In this document: piece after piece, positions 8,516 through 17,004 of the stretch
Layout: every line of letters starts with the position of its first letter
How positions within the stretch are numbered: position 1 is the stretch's first letter
Made by a program: the position numbers and the translations under genes
Assembly: GCA_002397315.1 (NCBI GenBank)
Contig: DHAE01000020.1
Location: 29,657-93,656 of the forward strand
Direction: 5' to 3'
Source: Comamonadaceae bacterium UBA4962
GTDB lineage: Bacteria; Pseudomonadota; Gammaproteobacteria; Burkholderiales; Burkholderiaceae_C
DNA length: 64,000 nucleotides
Notes under the pieces: model-generated
Databases searched by the model: none
What the model saw: only the letters and a program-made list of their open reading frames with translations
What the model was told of the DNA's origin: nothing

Positions 8516-9391
8516 ATGCAATCCGGCATCCTCTACGCCACGCTCGCCTATGTGGCGTGGGGCATTTTTCCGCTCTACTTCCACCAGGTGGCCTCGGTGC
8601 CGGCTCTGGAGGTGGTGATGCACCGCACGCTCTGGTCGATGGTGCTGCTCGCCGCCGTGCTGGTGGCGCGCCGGCAACTGGCCTGGGTGGCCGAGCTGCG
8701 CCGCCAGCCGCGCGTGGTCGGGGCGTTCCTGCTCTCAGCGCTGCTGCTGTCGGTCAACTGGCTGCTCTACGTCTGGGCCGTGCACCACCAGCACGTGGTG
8801 GACGCGAGCTTGGGCTACTTCATCCTGCCGCTCGTGAACGTGGCCATGGGCTGCGTCTTCCTGCACGAACGCCCCCGGCCGGGCCAGTGGGCCGCGCTGG
8901 CGGTGGCGGCCGCGGGTGTGCTCTGGCTCACGGTGCAGGCGGGGCGCCTGCCGTGGATCGCGCTGGTGCTGGCCGCCACGTTCGGTTTCTACGGCCTGCT
9001 GCGCAAGACGGCGGTGCTCGGCGCAATGGAAGGGCTGGCGCTGGAGACCGCGCTGCTCGCCCCGCTGGCCGTGGGCGGCCTCGCCTGGCTGGCCTTCACG
9101 GGGCAGGCCGCGTGGACGCAGGCGGATGCGGCCACGCTGGGCTGGCTGGTGGCGGCCGGGCCGGTCACCGCCATTCCCCTGCTGTTGTTCGCCGCGGGCG
9201 CGCGGCGCATCCCGCTGGCGACCATGGGCGTGTTGCAGTACATCTCGCCCAGCCTGCAGTTCGTTCTCGGCGTCTGGCTGTTCGGCGAAGAGGTGCAGCC
9301 CGCGCGGCTCGCGGGCTTCATGCTGATCTGGGGAGCGCTCGTGCTCTACACCCTGGAAGGCACGTGGAAGCGCCGTCGGGTGGCGCGGTGA
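8516..9391 (+). CDS. rarD: EamA-family permease RarD
   Basis: This 291-residue inner-membrane protein has about ten hydrophobic segments in two EamA repeats. The opening (GILYATLAYVAWGIFPLYFH) and the internal VNWLLYVWAVHHQHVVDASLGYFI segment are characteristic of the RarD subgroup. The family belongs to the drug/metabolite transporter superfamily; RarD was named for a chloramphenicol-sensitivity phenotype, and its true substrate is unsettled. A gap of 165 bp separates it from the HPP gene and shows no terminator, so promoter placement is open. The convergent YqaA-type gene follows after 106 bp. Confidence 0.88.
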   Translation: MQSGILYATLAYVAWGIFPLYFHQVASVPALEVVMHRTLWSMVLLAAVLVARRQLAWVAELRRQPRVVGAFLLSALLLSVNWLLYVWAVHHQHVVDASLGYFILPLVNVAMGCVFLHERPRPGQWAALAVAAAGVLWLTVQAGRLPWIALVLAATFGFYGLLRKTAVLGAMEGLALETALLAPLAVGGLAWLAFTGQAAWTQADAATLGWLVAAGPVTAIPLLLFAAGARRIPLATMGVLQYISPSLQFVLGVWLFGEEVQPARLAGFMLIWGALVLYTLEGTWKRRRVAR

Positions 9392-9497
9392 GTGGACGCG
9401 GCCCGGCGAAGTGGTGCTGGCGAGGCGCCGTATCGCAGGCAGTACGGTAGTAGCGCAGGATGCGGCGACGACGCCGGAAGGGCCGTGTTCGCCGCGC

Positions 9498-9980
9498 TCA
9501 GTGCGGCAGTGCGTTGGGCCAGAGGTACATCAGGCTCGACGTCATGGCCAGGTAGCGCAGGAACTTGCCCACCGCCATGTAGCCCACGCAGGGCCAGAAG
9601 GGCAGCTTGAGCCAGCCCGCCACGGCGCACAGCGGATCGCCCACCACGGGCAGCCAGCTCAGCAGACAGGCCTTGGCGCCGAAGCGGCGCAGCCAGCCGA
9701 GCGCGCGCACGTTGGTGTGTTCGCCCCGTGCCTTGTCCACGGCCTTGTGGGCACCGAGCCCCATCCACCAACTGACGGCCCCGCCGAGCGTGTTGCCCGC
9801 GGTGGCCACCAGAATGGCGGGCCAGAAGAGCTCGGGGTTGAGCTGGATCAGGCCGAACACGGCCGGCTCCGAACCCAGCGGCAGTAACGTTGCGGAGATG
9901 AACGACACCAGGAAGACCGTGCTGAGCCCATACTGCGGCAGCGCCAGCAGGTCCATGAGGTGTTGCATCCAGATTTCCAT
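9498..9980 (-). CDS. YqaA-family inner-membrane protein
   Basis: This 160-residue membrane protein belongs to the small YqaA branch of the DedA/SNARE-associated superfamily. It has the typical LLPLGSEPAVFGLI and ATAGNTLGGAVSWWMG motifs, a basic loop after them and a C-terminal helix pair (WLPVVGDPLCAVAGWLKLPFWPC). DedA relatives act in membrane homeostasis and lipid-carrier flipping; YqaA itself is uncharacterised. The start at 9980 was selected because it begins the first hydrophobic stretch; the longer open frame upstream runs antisense to the diguanylate cyclase gene. It is divergent from that gene across 276 bp in which I see no further gene. Confidence 0.85.
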   Translation of the reverse strand: MEIWMQHLMDLLALPQYGLSTVFLVSFISATLLPLGSEPAVFGLIQLNPELFWPAILVATAGNTLGGAVSWWMGLGAHKAVDKARGEHTNVRALGWLRRFGAKACLLSWLPVVGDPLCAVAGWLKLPFWPCVGYMAVGKFLRYLAMTSSLMYLWPNALPH

Positions 9981-10256
9981 AGCTGGGCGCGAGTTTAGGG
10001 GGGTGCAGGTTCGGGCTGCTGTAGCCCGGCACGCCGTCGTGCTGTGGCGCGCTGGCCGGCCAGGAAGGCGCATATACCAAATCCGTTCCGCCTGGAGGAT
10101 TGGGTGTCCGACTCTTCCGTGTGGCGAAATCGCCATACCCCCCGTTCGGCCCTGCATGTAACATTCGGTAAGGCGGTGGCGCCGACCGTACCAACATTCC
10201 AAGTCATCAGCGCGTACCGGGCTTCGTCCGGTATCGCGGAGAGGGTATCCGTCGAC

Positions 10257-11540
10257 ATGGGTCTTGCCAAATTCTGGGCTTCGCTGCGCGAGCGCGAGGC
10301 CGGGCGGTTTTCCAATACCGCGGTCTTTGCTCCGAGCGAGGCGTTTTCGTCCAGCGAAGGCTTCTCGGACTTCGACGACTCCGTGCAGTTCAAGGGATCG
10401 GACCTGCAGGCCGCGCGCGTGCTGGAGCGCCGGCTCGGCCGCCCGCCGAAGCGCCTGGTGCCGGTGCTTATGAGCGTGCTGTACCTGCTGTGCATGGGGG
10501 TCTTCTATGCCATGGGCGTGATCGCCGGCCCGCTGGTGCTGATGGTGGCCGCGCTGATCGCCTTCGGCACCGTGCTCAGCGCCGCGTACATGCGGCTGCG
10601 GCAGCACGAGGAGCGGCGCTCGGGAGACCGGCAGCTGCGGCTGCCGATCGTGATCGCTTCGGTCGTGACCCTGCTGCTGGTCTTCTACCTGGAGCCGGTC
10701 ACGCAGATCGCGCTCGCGCCCTTCGTGTTCGTCTCCATGGCCTACGGCCTGCTCACGCTGTCGCGCCGCGCGGCGCTGCTGCTGTGCGGCGGCATCCTGG
10801 GGGGGTATGCGCTGGTGATGCTGGCGCACTACCTGGAACGGGACGACAGCGCGCTGCTGCGCCTGGAGGCGCTGCACTTCATGGCCCTGGCCCTGGCCCT
10901 GCCTGCCTACGTCCTGCTGATGGGCCGCGTGCGCGTGCTGCACCGGCTGCTGCAGAAAACCAGCCACGAAATGCGCACCATCGCCGAAAGCGCGCGGCTC
11001 GACGTGCTCGGCTGCCTGAACCGCCGCTCGATCCTCGCCGCGCTGGAAGAACAGAAGCAGCTCGCCGACGAGAGCGGCATTCCGCTGTGCCTGGCGGTGG
11101 TGGACCTGGACCACTTCAAGCGCGTCAACGACGAGCTGGGCCACCTGGGAGGCGACGAGGTGCTGCGCACCTTCACGAAGCTGGCCCAGCAGACCGTGCG
11201 CACCGATGATTTCTTCGGCCGCTACGGCGGCGAGGAGTTCCTGCTGATCTTCCCGGCCACGCCGCTGCTGCCCTCGCTCAACAGCTGCGAGCGCATCCGT
11301 GCGCTGGTGGAGTCGCACGACTGGCAGGAACCGTTGCGGGGGCGCGTCACGGTGTCGATCGGCGTCACGCAGTACGTGCTGGGCGAATCGGTGCTGGAGT
11401 TCTTCTCGCGCGCCGATACCGCGGTGTACCTGGCCAAGCAGGGCGGCCGCAACCAGGTGGTGGTGCAGGAGCCGGTGGGGGCCTTCGCCCCGGCGGCCGA
11501 GGACGGGGAACCGCAGGCCCCGCCCCACGGCTACTTCTGA
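10257..11540 (+). CDS. Membrane-bound diguanylate cyclase (GGDEF)
   Basis: This 427-residue protein probably makes cyclic di-GMP. The N-terminal half carries about six transmembrane segments (about residues 70-240), followed by a short linker and a GGDEF domain (about 255-410). The active-site motif is GGEEF (in FGRYGGEEFLLIFP), a functional variant. An RTDD sequence five residues upstream fits the RxxD inhibitory I-site, so product feedback inhibition is likely. No phosphodiesterase domain is present. The start chosen is ATG 10257; the open frame extends upstream to 10044, but that part has no conserved character. Ribosome-binding sequence (GAGAGG) is present but about 12 bases away, so the start is moderately certain. 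Confidence 0.88.
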   Translation: MGLAKFWASLREREAGRFSNTAVFAPSEAFSSSEGFSDFDDSVQFKGSDLQAARVLERRLGRPPKRLVPVLMSVLYLLCMGVFYAMGVIAGPLVLMVAALIAFGTVLSAAYMRLRQHEERRSGDRQLRLPIVIASVVTLLLVFYLEPVTQIALAPFVFVSMAYGLLTLSRRAALLLCGGILGGYALVMLAHYLERDDSALLRLEALHFMALALALPAYVLLMGRVRVLHRLLQKTSHEMRTIAESARLDVLGCLNRRSILAALEEQKQLADESGIPLCLAVVDLDHFKRVNDELGHLGGDEVLRTFTKLAQQTVRTDDFFGRYGGEEFLLIFPATPLLPSLNSCERIRALVESHDWQEPLRGRVTVSIGVTQYVLGESVLEFFSRADTAVYLAKQGGRNQVVVQEPVGAFAPAAEDGEPQAPPHGYF

Positions 11541-11663
11541 CGGCGTGCCGGCCCGGGAACGGCCGGGCCGCCCGTGCCGGGTGGGTGCGGGCCCGCCCCG
11601 CGCGATGCCCTTCGATGGGCGTTCCGCCATTCCCGCTTTTCGTTTGCTGAAAATTTGAGCAGG

Positions 11664-11669
11664 TACAAT
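11664..11669 (+). promoter_or_regulatory. Probable -10 element of dusB-fis-purH
   Basis: A TACAAT hexamer lies 47 bp before dusB in an AT-richer patch. No convincing -35 box is present at 17 bp spacing (the region reads TTTGCTG). Fis-type promoters are often tuned by growth rate, but nothing in the sequence lets me show that here. Confidence 0.4.
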
Positions 11670-11716
11670 CCCGCCTCCGTTTTCCTCCGCCTGTTTTTTC
11701 AGCACTCCCGCGCGCC

Positions 11717-12778
11717 ATGCAGATCGGCCACATCCCTTTGGCGAACCGCCTCTTCGTCGCGCCCATGGCCGGGGTGACGGACCGGCCGTTCCGCCAGCTC
11801 TGCAAGGCCCTCGGCGCGGGCTACGCCGTGAGCGAGATGGTCACCTCGCGCAAGGACCTGTGGAACAGCCTGAAGACCTCGCGCCGGGCCAACCACGACG
11901 GCGAGCCCGGGCCGATCGCGGTGCAGATCGCCGGCACCGACGCGGCGATGATGGCCGAGGCCGCGCTCTACAACATCGACCGCGGCGCCGAGATCATCGA
12001 CATCAACATGGGCTGCCCGGCCAAGAAGGTCTGCAACAAGTGGGCGGGCTCGGCCCTCATGCAGAACGAGGCGCTGGCCGTGGAGATCGCGCAGGCCGTG
12101 GTCGAGGCCTGCGCGCCGCGCAACGTGCCGGTCACGCTCAAGATGCGCACCGGCTGGTGCCAGCAGCACAAGAACGCCGTGCAGCTCGCGCAGGCGTTCG
12201 AGGGCGTGGGCATCCGGATGCTCACCGTGCACGGCCGCACGCGCGAGCAGGGCTACAAGGGCCATGCCGAGTACGACACCATCGCCGCCGTGAAGGCCGC
12301 GGTGGGCGTGCCGGTGGTGGCCAACGGCGACATCGATTCGCCCGAGAAGGCGCGCGACGTGCTGGCGGCCACGGGCGCCGACGCGGTGATGATCGGCCGC
12401 GCGGCGCAGGGCCGGCCGTGGATCTTCCGCGAGATCGGCCATTTCCTCGCCACGGGCGAGCACCTGGCCCCGCCGCTGGTGGCCGAAGTGCGGCGCCTGC
12501 TGCTCGACCATCTGCAGGACCACTACGCGCTCTACGGCGAGCTGACGGGCGTGCGCAGCGCGCGCAAGCACATCGCCTGGTACGTGCGCGCGCTGCCGGG
12601 CGGCGAGGCGTTCCGGCAGCACATCAATACCCTGGACGGCTGCGACGAACAGTGGCGGGCCGTCGACCTTTTCTTCGAGGGGCTGGGCCAGCAGATGGAC
12701 CGCCTCCCCGCCGCACCGGCCCCGGGGGCCGGCACGGACACCGACGACGCACAAGAACAAGAAGGACTGCCCGCATGA
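11717..12778 (+). CDS. dusB: tRNA-dihydrouridine synthase B
   Basis: This 353-residue FMN enzyme reduces uridine to dihydrouridine in tRNA D-loops. The N-terminal TIM-barrel opening LFVAPMAGVTDRPFR and the active-site motif INMGCPAKKVCNKWAGSALM place the catalytic cysteine at C100, the same position as in E. coli DusB. The flavin phosphate-binding segment ADAVMIGRAAQGRPWIF follows. The C-terminal helical domain is complete and ends in a short alanine/proline-rich tail. The stop codon overlaps the fis start (ATGA, 12775-12778), giving the dusB-fis translational coupling seen across proteobacteria. E. coli DusB modifies U17; specificity here is inferred from orthology. Confidence 0.95.
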   Translation: MQIGHIPLANRLFVAPMAGVTDRPFRQLCKALGAGYAVSEMVTSRKDLWNSLKTSRRANHDGEPGPIAVQIAGTDAAMMAEAALYNIDRGAEIIDINMGCPAKKVCNKWAGSALMQNEALAVEIAQAVVEACAPRNVPVTLKMRTGWCQQHKNAVQLAQAFEGVGIRMLTVHGRTREQGYKGHAEYDTIAAVKAAVGVPVVANGDIDSPEKARDVLAATGADAVMIGRAAQGRPWIFREIGHFLATGEHLAPPLVAEVRRLLLDHLQDHYALYGELTGVRSARKHIAWYVRALPGGEAFRQHINTLDGCDEQWRAVDLFFEGLGQQMDRLPAAPAPGAGTDTDDAQEQEGLPA

Positions 12779-13008
12779 GCAACAAGAACATCGAGGACTG
12801 CGTGCGCGAGAGCCTGCAGGGCTATTTCCGCGACCTGGGGGGCGAGACGCCGGACGGCATGTACGACATGCTCGTGCGCCTCGTCGAGAAGCCGCTGCTG
12901 GAAGTGGTCATGACCCACGCCGACAACAACCAGTCCCGCGCCGCCGAGTGGCTGGGGCTGAACCGCAACACACTGCGCAAGAAGCTCGTGGACCACAAGC
13001 TGCTGTGA
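12775..13008 (+). CDS. fis: Nucleoid-associated regulator Fis
   Basis: This is a 77-residue DNA-bending protein. The C-terminal helix-turn-helix is clearly visible in THADNNQSRAAEWLGLNRNTLRKKLVDH, with the basic recognition helix of Fis. The N-terminal arm is much shorter than in the 98-residue enterobacterial protein, as is usual in betaproteobacteria. Translation is coupled to dusB by a 4-bp ATGA overlap, and purH follows 32 bp later, so the three form one probable operon. Fis shapes rRNA, tRNA and growth-phase transcription. Whether the short arm still supports site-specific recombination enhancement is doubtful, because that activity depends on the long beta-hairpin arms. Confidence 0.95.
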   Translation: MSNKNIEDCVRESLQGYFRDLGGETPDGMYDMLVRLVEKPLLEVVMTHADNNQSRAAEWLGLNRNTLRKKLVDHKLL

Positions 13009-13040
13009 CCGACCGAATCCACAACCTCCCCACCATTGCC

Positions 13041-14642
13041 ATGAACGCACTTCTTTCCGTCTCCGACAAGACCGGCATCGTCGAATTCGCCCGGGCCCTG
13101 CATGCCCTGGGCATCCGCCTGCTGTCCACCGGCGGCACCGCCAAGCTGCTGGCCGACCAGGGCCTGCCCGTCACGGAAGTGGCCGAAGTGACGCAGTTCC
13201 CCGAGATGCTCGACGGCCGCGTGAAGACGCTGCATCCCAAGGTGCACGGCGGCCTGCTGGCCCGCCGCGAGCTGCCGGAGCACATGGCAGCGCTGAAGGA
13301 GCACGGCATCGACACGATCGATCTGCTGGTGGTGAACCTCTACCCCTTCGAAGCCACCGTGGCCAAGGCCGGCTGCACGCTGGCGGATGCGATCGAGAAC
13401 ATCGACATCGGCGGCCCGGCCATGGTGCGCAGCGCGGCCAAGAACTGGAAGGACGTGGGCGTCGTGACGTCGGCCGACCAGTACGACGCCGTGCTGGGTG
13501 AGCTGAAGGCGGGCGGCAACCTGTCCGACAAGCTGCGCTTCGCGCTGTCGGTGGCCGCGTTCAACCGCATCGCGCAGTACGACGGCGCGATCAGCGACTA
13601 CCTCTCTTCCGTCACCTTCGAGGCCGAGAAGCTGTCCGACACCTATGTGCCCGAGCGCAACCCCTTCCCGGGCCAGAGCAACGGCCAGTTCGTCAAACTG
13701 CAGGACCTGCGCTACGGCGAGAACAGCCACCAGCAGGCCGCCCTCTACCGCGACCTGCACCCCGCACCCGGCTCGATCGTCACGGGCGAGCAACTGCAGG
13801 GCAAGGAGCTCTCGTACAACAACATTGCCGACGCCGATGCCGCGTGGGAGTGCGTGAAGAGCTTCGACGCCGCCGCCTGCGTGATCGTGAAGCACGCCAA
13901 CCCCTGCGGCGTGGCCGTGGGCCTGGACGCCGCCGATGCCTACGGCAAGGCCTTCCAGACCGATCCCACCAGCGCGTTCGGCGGCATCATCGCCTTCAAC
14001 CGCCCGGTGGACGCGGCCGCCGCGCACCTGGTGGTGAAGCAGTTCGTCGAAGTGCTGATGGCGCCGTCCTTCACGCCCGAGGCGCTGGAGATCTTCAAGC
14101 CCAAGACCAACGTGCGTCTGCTGCAGATCGCACTGCCCGACGCCAAGGGAGGGCGCGCCTGGGACCGCGGCCGCAATGCCATGGACGCCAAGCGCATCGG
14201 CTCCGGCATGCTGCTGCAGACGGCCGACAACCACGAGCTCTCGCTGATGGACCTGAAGGTGGTCACGAAGAAGCAGCCCACCCTCGAAGAGATGGAAGAC
14301 CTGCTGTTCGCCTGGAAGGTCGCCAAGTACGTCAAGAGCAACGCCATCGTGTTCTGCAAGGGCGGCATGACGATGGGCGTGGGCGCGGGCCAGATGAGCC
14401 GCCTGGATTCGGCGCGCATCGCCAGCATCAAGGCCGGGCATGCCCAGCTCTCGCTGCAGGGCACGGTGGTGGCGAGCGACGCCTTCTTCCCGTTCCGCGA
14501 CGGCCTCGACGTGGTGGTGGACGCGGGCGCGACCTGCGTGATCCAGCCCGGTGGCTCCATGCGCGACCAGGAGGTGATCGATGCGGCCGACGAGCGCGGC
14601 GTGGCCATGGTGTTCAGCGGCGTTCGCCATTTCCGCCATTGA
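13041..14642 (+). CDS. purH: Bifunctional AICAR transformylase / IMP cyclohydrolase
   Basis: This 533-residue enzyme catalyses the last two steps of IMP synthesis. The N-terminal IMP cyclohydrolase/MGS-like domain (about residues 1-190) opens with NALLSVSDKTGIVEFA and contains STGGTAK. The C-terminal AICAR formyltransferase domain (about 200-520) contains the conserved KHANPCGVA segment with its catalytic Lys-His pair. The length is full. The start at 13041 begins at the canonical N-terminus; the frame stays open upstream through the fis region. The position directly after fis matches the dusB-fis-purH order of Burkholderiales. A strong terminator follows at 14689, so purH is the last gene of the unit. 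Confidence 0.97.
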   Translation: MNALLSVSDKTGIVEFARALHALGIRLLSTGGTAKLLADQGLPVTEVAEVTQFPEMLDGRVKTLHPKVHGGLLARRELPEHMAALKEHGIDTIDLLVVNLYPFEATVAKAGCTLADAIENIDIGGPAMVRSAAKNWKDVGVVTSADQYDAVLGELKAGGNLSDKLRFALSVAAFNRIAQYDGAISDYLSSVTFEAEKLSDTYVPERNPFPGQSNGQFVKLQDLRYGENSHQQAALYRDLHPAPGSIVTGEQLQGKELSYNNIADADAAWECVKSFDAAACVIVKHANPCGVAVGLDAADAYGKAFQTDPTSAFGGIIAFNRPVDAAAAHLVVKQFVEVLMAPSFTPEALEIFKPKTNVRLLQIALPDAKGGRAWDRGRNAMDAKRIGSGMLLQTADNHELSLMDLKVVTKKQPTLEEMEDLLFAWKVAKYVKSNAIVFCKGGMTMGVGAGQMSRLDSARIASIKAGHAQLSLQGTVVASDAFFPFRDGLDVVVDAGATCVIQPGGSMRDQEVIDAADERGVAMVFSGVRHFRH

Positions 14643-14688
14643 ACCGGCCCGCAGTGCGGCGGGCATGCCTGCCGCATCGCATCGGCGC

Positions 14689-14725
14689 AAAAGGAAAGCG
14701 GCCTTCGGGCCGCTTTCCTTTTTTT
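14689..14725 (+). terminator. Rho-independent terminator after purH
   Basis: A 15-bp stem (14689-14703 with 14708-14722) capped by a TTCG tetraloop ends in a seven-base T run. The left arm begins with AAAA, so it may also act on the opposite strand for the leftward acyltransferase gene that ends at 14802. Confidence 0.92.
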
Positions 14726-14801
14726 CCCGGGATCAGAAGCCGCACAGCCGGATCGGCAGGCCCCTCGCGCCCTTGCGCCCTGGATCCGCCGCCAGTGTCT
14801 T

Positions 14802-15689
14802 CTATGGTGTTTGGCTGTCCTTCGCCGAGGCGGAGGCGCCGGGCGTTGCGCCCAGCCATGCATCCAGGCGCGCGTCCTTCTCGCGCCACAGTCCGTCCAG
14901 CCATTCCTGCATGGCGTTGCGCGCGCCGGCCCGCGACGGCGCGGCCGGCACCGGGCGCTTCTCGACATGCACGATGACGCGGCCCAGGCGGCCTGCCAGG
15001 GCGTCGGGGAAGCTGGGCACGCCGTCGGGGTAGGCGATGGTCACGTCCAGCACCGAATCCAGCTGGTCGTGCAGGGTCTGCAGGGCCGTGGCCATGCCGC
15101 CGTACTTGGGTACCAGCAGATGGCGATAGGGTGATGCCTGCTGGCCATGCTTTTCGGGCGTGAAGCGGGTGCCTTCCGAGAAATTCATCACGGCGGTCGG
15201 CATGCGCCGGAATTTCTCGCACGCGGCCTTGGCGGCGCGCAGGTCCTGCCGGGCGCTGGCGCCGCCGCTGCTGCGGCGCATGAACGGGAAGTCCAGCGCC
15301 CACCAGGCCAGGCCGATCACCGGGACGTAGATCAGCTCGCGCTTGAGGAAGAACTTCAGCAGCGGAATGCGCCGGTTGAAGACCCGCTGCAGCACCAGGA
15401 TGTCCACCCAGCTCTGGTGGTTGCTGGTGACCAGGTACCAGTTGCGGGGGCTCAGGCCTTCCAGTCCCGACACCTGCCAGGGGGCCGGGTTGGCCGCGCC
15501 GATCCAGACGTTGTTGATGCCGATCCACAGCTCGGCCAGCGCGGCCAGCACGCGGTCGGTCACGCGCCTCACGGGCGCGAACGGCAGCACCAGCTTGGCG
15601 AGTGCGAAAGGCATCATCAGGGAGAAGCAGCCCACGGTGTTGAGCGCCAGCACCAGGCCGCACGCCACCATTTTCAGAACGGCGAACAC
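14802..15689 (-). CDS. 1-acyl-glycerol-phosphate acyltransferase-like protein (YihG type)
   Basis: This 295-residue protein has the PlsC-family acyltransferase fold. The catalytic HX4D motif appears as NHQSWVD near residue 90. The acceptor-binding motif is NFSEGTRF, and an N-terminal hydrophobic helix (about residues 7-35) anchors it to the inner membrane. Length and the WYLVTSNHQSWVDILVLQ context fit the YihG/AcpP-type subgroup, which carries a longer C-terminus than PlsC. It begins one base after the hemL stop codon and is therefore almost certainly co-transcribed with thiD and hemL. A second, shorter PlsC homologue is at 34 kb. The acyl donor is not deducible. Confidence 0.87.
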   Translation of the reverse strand: MFAVLKMVACGLVLALNTVGCFSLMMPFALAKLVLPFAPVRRVTDRVLAALAELWIGINNVWIGAANPAPWQVSGLEGLSPRNWYLVTSNHQSWVDILVLQRVFNRRIPLLKFFLKRELIYVPVIGLAWWALDFPFMRRSSGGASARQDLRAAKAACEKFRRMPTAVMNFSEGTRFTPEKHGQQASPYRHLLVPKYGGMATALQTLHDQLDSVLDVTIAYPDGVPSFPDALAGRLGRVIVHVEKRPVPAAPSRAGARNAMQEWLDGLWREKDARLDAWLGATPGASASAKDSQTP

Positions 15690-15690
15690 G

Positions 15691-17004
15691 TCAGGAGCGT
15701 GCCCAGGACTGGAAGACCTCGGCGGCGGCCGCCACCGTGGCCGCGATGTCCTCGCCGGTGTGCGCCGCGCTCACGAAGCCGGCCTCGTACAGCGCCGGTG
15801 CGATGTAGATGCCGCGGTCGAGCAGGCCGTGGAAGAGGGCGTTGAAGCGCGCGCCGTCGGTGGTCATCACGGTGGGGTAGTTCTGCGGCAGCTCGGGCAT
15901 CAGGAAGAAGCCGAACATGCCGCCTTCGCTGTCGGCGCTGAAGGGCACGCCCGCCGCCTGTGCGGCGCTGGCCAGCCCGGCGGTGAGCGAGCGGGTGCGT
16001 TCTCCGAGGGCTTCGTAGAAGCCGGGGCGTGCGATCTCGCGCAGCGTGGCCAGGCCGCAGGCCGTCGCCACCGGGTTGCCCGAGAGCGTGCCCGCCTGGT
16101 AGACCGGGCCCAGCGGCGCGAGCTGCTCCATCACGCCGCGCGGGCCGCCGAAGGCCGCCAGCGGCATGCCGCCGCCGATCACCTTGCCCAGCACGGTGAT
16201 GTCGGGCCTGAAGCCGGGAATCGCCTGGGCATAGAGGCTCTGCGCGCTGCCCAGGGCCACGCGGAAACCGGTCATCACCTCGTCGAACACCAGCAGGGCG
16301 CCGTACTGCGTGCAGAGTTCGCGGCAGCGCCGCATGAAGGGCACGCTGGCGCGCACGAAGTTCATGTTGCCCGCGATCGGCTCGATCATCAGGCCCGCGA
16401 TCTCGCTGCCGTGCAGCGCGAAGGCCTCTTCGAGCTGGGCGATGTCGTTGTATTCGAGCACCATCGTGTGCTGCACCACCTCGGCCGGCACGCCGGCGCT
16501 GGTGGCGTGGCCGAAGGTGGCCAGGCCCGAACCGGCCTTCACCAGCAGCGCGTCGGCATGGCCGTGGTAGCAGCCGTTGAACTTGACGATGCGGCTGCGG
16601 CCCGTGGCGCCGCGCGCGAGGCGGATGGCGCTCATGCCGGCCTCGGTGCCGGAACTCACCAGGCGGATCATCTCCATCGAGGGCACGTGCCGGAGGATCT
16701 CCTCGGCCAGTTCGACCTCGCGCTCGGTCGGGGCGCCGAAGCTGAAACCGTCGAGCGCGGCCTTCTGCACGGCCTCCAGCACGGCCGGGTGGCCGTGGCC
16801 CAGGATCATGGGGCCCCACGAGCCGATGTAGTCGATGAACCGCTGGCCGTTGGCGTCCCAGAAGTAGGCGCCCTGCGCGCGCTGCACGAAACGGGGCGTG
16901 CCGCCGACGGCGCGGAAGGCGCGCACGGGCGAATTCACGCCGCCGGGGATCAGCGCCTTGGCGCGTTCGAAAAGGGGAATGTTGAGGTCAGTGCTGGGTG
17001 TCAT
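15691..17004 (-). CDS. hemL: Glutamate-1-semialdehyde 2,1-aminomutase
   Basis: This 437-residue PLP enzyme converts glutamate-1-semialdehyde to 5-aminolevulinate in the C5 tetrapyrrole pathway. The fold is class III aminotransferase-like. The PLP lysine is K274 in VLGKVIGGGMPL, and the conserved segments SSGTEAGMSAIRLAR, FNGCYHGHADALL and VFDEVMTGFRVA are all present. The start overlaps the end of thiD by 17 bp, and the acyltransferase gene follows one base after its stop. HemA is not in this window. ALA made here feeds haem and, in principle, the cobalamin pathway represented by cobS and cobC at 48 kb. Confidence 0.97.
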   Translation of the reverse strand: MTPSTDLNIPLFERAKALIPGGVNSPVRAFRAVGGTPRFVQRAQGAYFWDANGQRFIDYIGSWGPMILGHGHPAVLEAVQKAALDGFSFGAPTEREVELAEEILRHVPSMEMIRLVSSGTEAGMSAIRLARGATGRSRIVKFNGCYHGHADALLVKAGSGLATFGHATSAGVPAEVVQHTMVLEYNDIAQLEEAFALHGSEIAGLMIEPIAGNMNFVRASVPFMRRCRELCTQYGALLVFDEVMTGFRVALGSAQSLYAQAIPGFRPDITVLGKVIGGGMPLAAFGGPRGVMEQLAPLGPVYQAGTLSGNPVATACGLATLREIARPGFYEALGERTRSLTAGLASAAQAAGVPFSADSEGGMFGFFLMPELPQNYPTVMTTDGARFNALFHGLLDRGIYIAPALYEAGFVSAAHTGEDIAATVAAAAEVFQSWARS